Shown here in pieces: positions 6,653 through 10,678 of a stretch of 10,678 nt of DNA (position 1 is its first letter; each line of letters begins with the position of its first letter). The translations under genes were made by a program, and so were the position numbers. Below the pieces are notes generated by a model. That model saw nothing but the letters and a program-made list of their open reading frames with translations, did not search any database and had not been told where the DNA came from. This stretch comes from Anaerolineae bacterium (GTDB lineage Bacteria > Chloroflexota > Anaerolineae > B4-G1 > SLSP01), in contig JAGHDT010000527.1 in NCBI GenBank assembly GCA_021159805.1, forward strand, positions 1 through 10,678, written 5' to 3'.

Positions 6653-8179
6653 CTACATCCACTCAGGGCGCTCCTGTTTCTCAGCCGGCTCCATGCGTCC
6701 GTAGGTCAGGGCCAACTCCTTGAGCCTGGCCTGGACCTCCGGCGTGAAGTCATCCAGGTCGAACCGCCAATCCCAGTTGTTACCAAACTTGCCCGGCGTG
6801 TTCATGCGTGCCTCCGATCCCAGATCCAGGATGTCCTGCATCGGCACGATGGCCAGGTCCGCGACGGAGCGATAGGCTGTGCGCATCAGGGCCCAATTGA
6901 TCGGTTCATTCACGGGGCCCAGGTAGCGATGGCAGAGCTCCAGTTCCCATGCCTCACGGCTGGCATACCACCCCACAGTGGTATCGTTGTCGTGGGTGCC
7001 GGTATAGATCACCGAGTTGCGGCGGACGTTGTGGGGCAGGTACGGGTTACCGGCATCGCTGGTGAAGGCGAACTGCAGCACGTTCATACCGGGGAGATCG
7101 AACTGCTCCCGAAGCTCAAGCACATCCTCGGTGATATGGCCCAGATCCTCCGCAATGATGGGTAGTTCTCCCAGGGCATCCTTGATGGTCTGGAAGAAGC
7201 CCGCGCCAGGCCCGGTCTCCCAATGCCCGTTGATAGCCGTCGTCTCGCCGGACGGGACGGCCCAGTAAGCGGCAAACCCGCGGAAGTGATCGAGGCGCAC
7301 GATGTCGACGGTGGTGAAGGTCTGCTCGAAACGGCGTATCCACCACCTGTAGCCGTTGCCGGCCATGCGTTCCCAATTGTAGATTGGATTTCCCCAGAGC
7401 TGCCCTGTCGGGCTGAAGTAATCAGGGGGGACGCCGGCAACCTGAGTTGGCAGTAGGTCTTCGTCCAGGAAGAAGAGGTCGGGGTGGGCCCAAACGTCGA
7501 CGCTGTCGTAGGCGACGAAGATGGGAATATCGCCCACGATTTGGATCCCTTGCTCGTTGGCGTATCTCTTGAGCGATTCCCATTGTCGGAAGAACTGGAA
7601 TTGGTAGTAGCGCTGTGCGAAGAGAGCTTCGTCCAGCCGCTCGCGCCAGGCTCGCAGCGCGCCAGGGTCACGTGTGACCAATTCTCGCTCCCAGGTGTTC
7701 CAGGCGCCGCCGCCGTGGGCATCCTTGAGGGCCATAAAGAGGGCGAAGTCCTCGAGCCAGTCGTCGTTCTCCCGGCTGAAGCGGTTGAGCGCGGCTTGGC
7801 GGTCGGGCGAGGCGTGCGCGCGGAATGCGCGCGCAGCCCGCTGCAGAATCGCGCTCTTGAAGGAAATCACCGGGCCGAAGTCGACACGGTCGGTCGGGAA
7901 GCTACGTGCCTCCGCGAGATCCGCGGCGTCGATATCGCCTTCCTCAACCAGCCAGTCCAGATCGATCAACATAGGGTTGCCGGCCAAGGCGGAAAAGCAC
8001 GCGTAGGGCGAATCACCGTATCCGGTAGGACCCAGGGGGAGAATCTGCCACAGGGACTGGCCACTCTGGACCAGGCGATCAACAAAGTCATAGGCGGGTG
8101 CTGCGAGCTCACCAATGCCGTAGTTGCCGGGCAAAGAGGTGGGGTGCAACAGAACACCTGCGGATCTGGGAAAGCTCAT
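6653..8179 (-). CDS. malQ: 4-alpha-glucanotransferase (amylomaltase, GH77)
   Basis: Cytoplasmic enzyme that breaks alpha-1,4-glucan chains and transfers the released segment to another glucan or glucose, used in maltodextrin and glycogen metabolism. The 508 residues match the length of compact bacterial amylomaltases (about 500). Visible family motifs are SAGVLLHPTSLPG (6-18), LPLGPTGYGDSPY (47-59), VRLDHFRGF (294-302) with the catalytic nucleophile Asp297, AEDLG (343-347) with acid/base Glu344, and GTHDNDT (394-400) with the third carboxylate at Asp397. The nucleophile-to-acid spacing (47) equals that of Thermus amylomaltase. AGGAGGG (complement of 8188-8194) sits eight bases before the ATG. 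It is transcribed alone, convergent with the ABC operon and divergent from the ZIP gene; no other glucan gene is nearby. Confidence 0.96.
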   Translation of the reverse strand: MSFPRSAGVLLHPTSLPGNYGIGELAAPAYDFVDRLVQSGQSLWQILPLGPTGYGDSPYACFSALAGNPMLIDLDWLVEEGDIDAADLAEARSFPTDRVDFGPVISFKSAILQRAARAFRAHASPDRQAALNRFSRENDDWLEDFALFMALKDAHGGGAWNTWERELVTRDPGALRAWRERLDEALFAQRYYQFQFFRQWESLKRYANEQGIQIVGDIPIFVAYDSVDVWAHPDLFFLDEDLLPTQVAGVPPDYFSPTGQLWGNPIYNWERMAGNGYRWWIRRFEQTFTTVDIVRLDHFRGFAAYWAVPSGETTAINGHWETGPGAGFFQTIKDALGELPIIAEDLGHITEDVLELREQFDLPGMNVLQFAFTSDAGNPYLPHNVRRNSVIYTGTHDNDTTVGWYASREAWELELCHRYLGPVNEPINWALMRTAYRSVADLAIVPMQDILDLGSEARMNTPGKFGNNWDWRFDLDDFTPEVQARLKELALTYGRMEPAEKQERPEWM

Positions 8180-8212
8180 GGTCGTCTCCCTCCTGAGGAT
8201 CAGATTAGCGAT

Positions 8213-8241
8213 ACTATACGGGCAAACTGGGCGGAGGACAA
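8213..8241 (-). promoter_or_regulatory. Putative malQ promoter
   Basis: Read on the minus strand, TTGTCC (complement of 8236-8241, 4 of 6 to the -35 consensus) is followed after exactly 17 bases by TATAGT (complement of 8213-8218, 5 of 6 to the -10 consensus). Transcription would start near 8206, giving a short leader to the malQ ATG. Confidence 0.55.
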
Positions 8242-8251
8242 GTGGTGTGTG

Positions 8252-8280
8252 TTGTGGGTGAGCGTGATGTAAGCTAGAAT
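8252..8280 (+). promoter_or_regulatory. Putative promoter of the ZIP transporter gene
   Basis: TTGTGG (8252-8257, weak -35) and TAGAAT (8275-8280, good -10) are separated by 17 bases. The octamer GCTAGAAT is identical to the -10 region of the ABC operon promoter. The predicted start, near 8287, leaves a leader of about 35 bases. It is back to back with the malQ promoter. Confidence 0.45.
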
Positions 8281-8321
8281 ACTCATATCAACATCATAGT
8301 TCTATGCGACGGAGGTTGCCG

Positions 8322-9128
8322 ATGATTACGTTCTTCAGCCAATTCTCTCCGATCATGCAGGCGCTCTTTGGAACGCTGTTCACGTGGGCAGTGACGGCAC
8401 TGGGCGCGTCCGCGGTCTTCCTGACCAAGGAGATCAACCGCAAGGCGCTGGATATGATGCTGGGGTTTGCCGGCGGTGTCATGATCGCTGCCAGCTTCTG
8501 GTCGTTGCTCGCGCCCGCGATTGAGATGTCGGCCGACTCCTCGCTCCCGGTGTGGGCGCCCGCGGTTATCGGCTTTCTCCTGGGTGGCGTTTTCTTGCGT
8601 TTGCTCGACCGGATACTGCCGCACCTGCACGTTGGTGAGAATCAGCCTGAGGGCCTCAAGACGACTTGGCGGCGCATTACGCTCTTGGTTCTGGCGATCA
8701 CGCTACATAATTTCCCTGAGGGGCTCGCCGTGGGTGTCGCTTTTGGTGCGGTCGCTGCCGGTTATCCCTCCGCGACGATCGCGGGCGCTCTGGCGCTAGC
8801 ACTGGGCATAGGGATCCAGAATTTCCCCGAGGGTCTGGCCGTATCTATGCCACTTCGTACCACCGGCGTTTCCCGTTGGAAGAGCTTCTGGTATGGGCAG
8901 CTCTCGGGGATCGTCGAGCCGATTGCCGCTGTCTTGGGGGCCGCCGCGGTCATCCTTTTCCGCCCGATTCTGCCCTACGCGATGGCATTTGCTGCCGGCG
9001 CTATGATTTTCGTTGTCGTGGAGGATCTGGTGCCCGAGTCTCATCGGGAGGGTAACGTTGATCTGGCTACGATGGGCGTGATGATCGGCTTTGCCGTGAT
9101 GATGCTTCTGGACGTGGCCTTGGGCTAG
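8322..9128 (+). CDS. ZIP family divalent metal transporter (GufA/ZupT-like)
   Basis: Integral membrane protein that probably moves zinc or related divalent cations into the cytoplasm. In the 268-residue product there are about eight hydrophobic segments. The two signature metal-site motifs are HNFPEG at 129-134 and QNFPEG at 166-171, with Glu199 in a following helix and VVVEDLVPESH at 231-241. The form with Gln in the second motif and the PESH sequence points to the GufA-like branch. The loop before the first motif carries HLH (101-103), a short version of the histidine-rich cytoplasmic loop seen in many ZIP proteins. The ATG at 8322 is chosen because GGAGG at 8311-8315 is six bases upstream; an upstream in-frame ATG at 8304 lies before that site. 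The gene stands alone, with no metal regulator gene in the window. Confidence 0.9.
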   Translation: MITFFSQFSPIMQALFGTLFTWAVTALGASAVFLTKEINRKALDMMLGFAGGVMIAASFWSLLAPAIEMSADSSLPVWAPAVIGFLLGGVFLRLLDRILPHLHVGENQPEGLKTTWRRITLLVLAITLHNFPEGLAVGVAFGAVAAGYPSATIAGALALALGIGIQNFPEGLAVSMPLRTTGVSRWKSFWYGQLSGIVEPIAAVLGAAAVILFRPILPYAMAFAAGAMIFVVVEDLVPESHREGNVDLATMGVMIGFAVMMLLDVALG

Positions 9129-9240
9129 GACCTGTCATATGCGGCACATCGTGATTGTGGAGACATCTTGGAAGCAGAACTCCATGTCCGCAGGCGGACT
9201 CCACGCAGGGTGAAACTGCGACGCGAAGAGCAGAGCGGGT

Positions 9241-9292
9241 CGGAGGTGGGCGCTTCTGAGGTAGCACCTCCGGTCCCCTCTCCCACCTCCGG
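9241..9292 (+). other. Inverted repeat with two competing pairing partners
   Basis: CGGAGGTGGG (9241-9250) is perfectly complementary to CCCACCTCCG (9282-9291). Its first eight bases are also perfectly complementary to CACCTCCG (9265-9272), because CACCTCCGG is directly repeated at 9265-9273 and 9284-9292. A third option, GAGGT-AGC-ACCTC (9258-9270), uses part of the first partner. Only one of the long pairings can exist at a time. Confidence 0.6.
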
Positions 9293-9296
9293 CTGT

Positions 9297-9403
9297 GGAG
9301 GCGAAGTCCCCGGCCTAGGGGGCGAAGTCCCCGGTTCAGGGGGCGCCGTCCGCGGAGTATGGGGGATGAAATCCCCGGTCTAGGGGATGAAGTCCCCGTT
9401 TCA
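9297..9403. repeat. Array of five 21-23-bp stem-loop repeat units
   Basis: Five consecutive units start at 9297, 9318, 9339, 9360 and 9383. Four fit the pattern G-rich run, (C/T)GAA(G/A), (A/G)TCCCC or TCCCC, then GG or GT, a short spacer and TA or CA; unit three (9339-9359) is degenerate. In the last unit GGGGA-TGAAG-TCCCC is a perfect small hairpin; the others keep it with a G-T pair or one change. A further GGGGA begins at 9404. C-runs can also pair with the G-run of the next unit, so the array can fold in two registers. It resembles small palindromic intergenic repeats with GAAG loops, but I cannot name a family. Confidence 0.75.
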
Positions 9404-9413
9404 GGGGAGGGTG

Positions 9414-9445
9414 CCGCGCTTCTCAGCGCGCGGGGCGCTCCGCGC
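9414..9445 (+). other. GC-rich three-segment alternative hairpin
   Basis: CCGCGC occurs at 9414-9419 and 9440-9445, and GCGCGG at 9428-9433 can pair with either. The first arrangement can also form CGCGCT-TCTC-AGCGCG (9415-9430). It follows the repeat array and precedes the response regulator start by about 75 bases. Confidence 0.45.
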
Positions 9446-9518
9446 ACACGGGGTGAGGGCTCTGCCGGATCTGCTCACAGGGTCCGTTAGCGATATGTCT
9501 GGTCATACAGGGGGTGTG

Positions 9519-10202
9519 ATGGCTCAGAAGATTCTTGTTGTGGATGATGAGGTCCAGATCGTGCGGGTGGTGCGTGGCTATCTGGAGAAGTCCGGGTACC
9601 GGGTTGTCACCGCGACTAATGGACGGGACGCCCTCTTTATCGCGCGTGATGAGAAACCTGATCTGGTGATTCTGGATCTCCAAATGCCGGAGATGGATGG
9701 CCTTGAGTTCACGCGGATTGTCAAATCGGAACTGCCGAATCTGGCGATCATCATCCTGACCGCGCGTGTCGAGGAGATGGACCGTATCCTCGGGTTGGAA
9801 CTGGGTGCCGATGACTATGTGACCAAGCCCTTCAGCCCGCGCGAACTTGTGGCTCGCGTGCGGGCTCTCCTGCGTCGTGTGCAGACGGCGCCTGCGCCTG
9901 CTGAGGTGTTGGAGGCACGCGGCGTGATCCTGGATCAGGGCCGACGTGAGGTGCGCAAAGGCAGTGTGCTGATCGATCTGACGCCCACGGAGTTTGATCT
10001 CTTGGCTGTGTTGATGAGCTCGCCTGGACGTGCTTTCTCTCGGGCCGACCTGCTGGAGGCCATTCAGGGCGTGACCTTTGAGGCGTATGAACGCACGATC
10101 GATGTCCACATCAAGAATTTGCGGCAGAAGATTGAGGAAGACTCGGCGAACCCGGCCTATATCGGGACGGTTCGCGGGATCGGTTACCGGTTCATCGACT
10201 AG
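9519..10202 (+). CDS. OmpR/PhoB-family response regulator
   Basis: A 227-residue DNA-binding transcription regulator activated by phosphorylation. The receiver domain (about 3-120) has the acidic pair Asp9-Asp10, phospho-acceptor Asp53 in ILDLQMP, Thr81 and Lys103 in VTKPF, a complete active site. The C-terminal winged-helix domain (about 128-226) shows LTPTEFDLLAVL (154-165), the recognition-helix region ERTIDVHIKNLRQKIE (191-206) and the final hairpin VRGIGYRF (218-225). The ATG at 9519 is preferred to in-frame ATGs at 9387 and 9495. It begins exactly at the receiver domain, is preceded by AGGGGGTG (9509-9516), and gives the normal family length; the longer version would translate the repeat array. 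The partner kinase gene starts 27 bases downstream. Target genes are not evident. Confidence 0.95.
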   Translation: MAQKILVVDDEVQIVRVVRGYLEKSGYRVVTATNGRDALFIARDEKPDLVILDLQMPEMDGLEFTRIVKSELPNLAIIILTARVEEMDRILGLELGADDYVTKPFSPRELVARVRALLRRVQTAPAPAEVLEARGVILDQGRREVRKGSVLIDLTPTEFDLLAVLMSSPGRAFSRADLLEAIQGVTFEAYERTIDVHIKNLRQKIEEDSANPAYIGTVRGIGYRFID

Positions 10203-10229
10203 GTCCAGGAAAAGAGGGTCGCACCGGCC

Positions 10230-10678
10230 ATGAGTCTCTTCCAGAAGGGCCTGCTTGCGTTTGCCGTCGTGATCTTGGTAGCCGTAACCACCGTTGCGGC
10301 ATTGGCCGGCTATAGCACTGAGACCGAGTTTCGTCGCTATGCAGCAGCAAACAACCAGCGTACGCGGCGTTTGATGGATAGCCTGGTCGCCTACTACCGG
10401 GAGCAGGGGGACTGGGGAGGAGTTCAGCAGGCATTCGCCGGTCTTGTGGACTCCCCCGGTGGGCATGGTCGCCAGGAAGGTCCTATCGAACAGGGAGGCG
10501 TAGCCGCACAGGGTGGTGGGGATATTGTCTACAGGGTTGCCGATGTCGATCGGTGGATTCTGGCCACGACGGAGGGGGAGCTGCAGGGCCGGCTGTCCGA
10601 TGCAGAGATTAGTGCTGCCTTGCCGCTTTTCCTTGACGACACCCTTGTGGGGTACCTGGCGTTGGATGTGCCCGGTGG
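10230..10678 (+). CDS. Sensor histidine kinase, N-terminal part (cut by window end)
   Basis: The open frame from the ATG at 10230 continues without a stop to the window edge (149 complete codons). It starts MSLFQKGLLAFAVVILVAVT; residues about 5-28 are a membrane segment with a Lys before it. The following region (about 29-149) looks like a small extracytoplasmic sensor domain, including FRRYAAANNQRTRRLMDSL, YYREQGDWGGVQQAF and LPLFLDDTLVGYLALDVPG. This layout is common in HAMP-containing sensor kinases. The HAMP, dimerisation and ATPase domains would lie beyond the window, so the kinase call depends on position directly after the response regulator and on N-terminal architecture. GAGGGT at 10214-10219 is a plausible ribosome site. 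The signal sensed is unknown. Confidence 0.78.
   Translation, partial: MSLFQKGLLAFAVVILVAVTTVAALAGYSTETEFRRYAAANNQRTRRLMDSLVAYYREQGDWGGVQQAFAGLVDSPGGHGRQEGPIEQGGVAAQGGGDIVYRVADVDRWILATTEGELQGRLSDAEISAALPLFLDDTLVGYLALDVPG

Larger units (their letters stand above)
9129..9518. other. Gene-free, hairpin-rich intergenic region
   Basis: These 390 bases hold no credible gene: the open frames are full of Arg, Gly and Pro and run through repeats. No confident promoter or U-tract terminator is visible. Besides the structures listed separately, two small hairpins lie at 9186-9199 (GTCCG-CAGG-CGGAC within it) and 9204-9220 (CGCAG and CTGCG around a 7-base loop). The region could be the leader of the two-component operon, the 3' region of the ZIP gene, or a stand-alone repeat element. 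Confidence 0.6.

Noticed and set aside
7484..8272. A 262-codon open frame antisense to malQ
   Set aside because: It is the complement of a well-supported GH77 gene with intact catalytic motifs; its own sequence shows no recognisable domain.
9168..9383. Open frames of 71 (plus strand, 9168-9383) and 126 (minus strand, 9067-9447) codons across the repeat region
   Set aside because: Their products are Arg/Gly/Pro-rich and consist largely of translated repeat units; there is no convincing ribosome site and the frame does not look codon-biased.
9297..9403. CRISPR array
   Set aside because: The period is only 21-23 bp with no unique spacers of spacer length, the units are divergent, and no cas gene is nearby.
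9318..9407. Intramolecular G-quadruplex from the recurring G-runs
   Set aside because: Loops between G-runs are about 17 bases and filled with complementary C-runs, so hairpins are more likely; kept only as a remark.
9387..9518. N-terminal extension of the response regulator from the ATG at 9387
   Set aside because: The extra 44 residues would translate part of the repeat array and have no family counterpart; the ATG at 9519 matches the receiver domain start.

Overview
The window looks like chromosomal DNA from a GC-rich bacterium, most plausibly a member of the Chloroflexota (Anaerolineae-like). This rests on protein style and gene content: a fused beta-gamma 2-oxoacid:ferredoxin oxidoreductase, a Gld-type ABC operon with a permease-GldG fusion and a DUF4340 partner, a compact GH77 amylomaltase, and a sensor kinase with a short extracellular domain. 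The assignment is an inference; there is no rRNA or other marker gene. Nothing indicates a phage, plasmid, transposon or CRISPR locus.

Layout. (1) 2-1356 (+): the last codons of an upstream gene, probably the oxidoreductase alpha subunit, overlap by ATGA a 443-residue beta-gamma fusion with all four expected Fe-S cysteines. (2) 1357-1577: a leader with a strong sigma-70-type promoter, a perfect 17-bp palindrome at the predicted transcription start, and a terminator-like hairpin followed by T5, all upstream of the next operon. (3) 1578-6594 (+): a tight three-gene operon: GldA-like ATPase, a 1010-residue permease fused to a GldG-like extracytoplasmic domain, and a membrane-anchored DUF4340 protein. 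Both junctions are TAATG overlaps with near-identical AGGAGGTG ribosome sites. A bidirectional terminator (6607-6637) follows. (4) 6653-8179 (-): malQ-type 4-alpha-glucanotransferase, convergent with the operon. (5) 8180-8321: divergent promoters for malQ and a ZIP metal transporter. (6) 8322-9128 (+): GufA/ZupT-like ZIP transporter. (7) 9129-9518: about 390 bases without a credible gene, dense in hairpins, including a 21-23-bp-period array of five G-run/C-run stem-loop units and two places where one segment can pair with either of two partners. (8) 9519-10678 (+): an OmpR/PhoB-type response regulator followed by the start of its probable partner sensor histidine kinase, cut by the window end.

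How the genes work together: the three Gld-like genes almost certainly form one envelope complex (ATPase, membrane channel with a large outer domain, and an accessory outer protein); its substrate is unknown. The oxidoreductase serves ferredoxin-linked oxidation of a 2-oxoacid, malQ remodels alpha-glucans, and the two-component pair senses an unidentified envelope signal. The most interesting unexplained parts are the operon leader at 1430-1577 and the structured region at 9129-9518.
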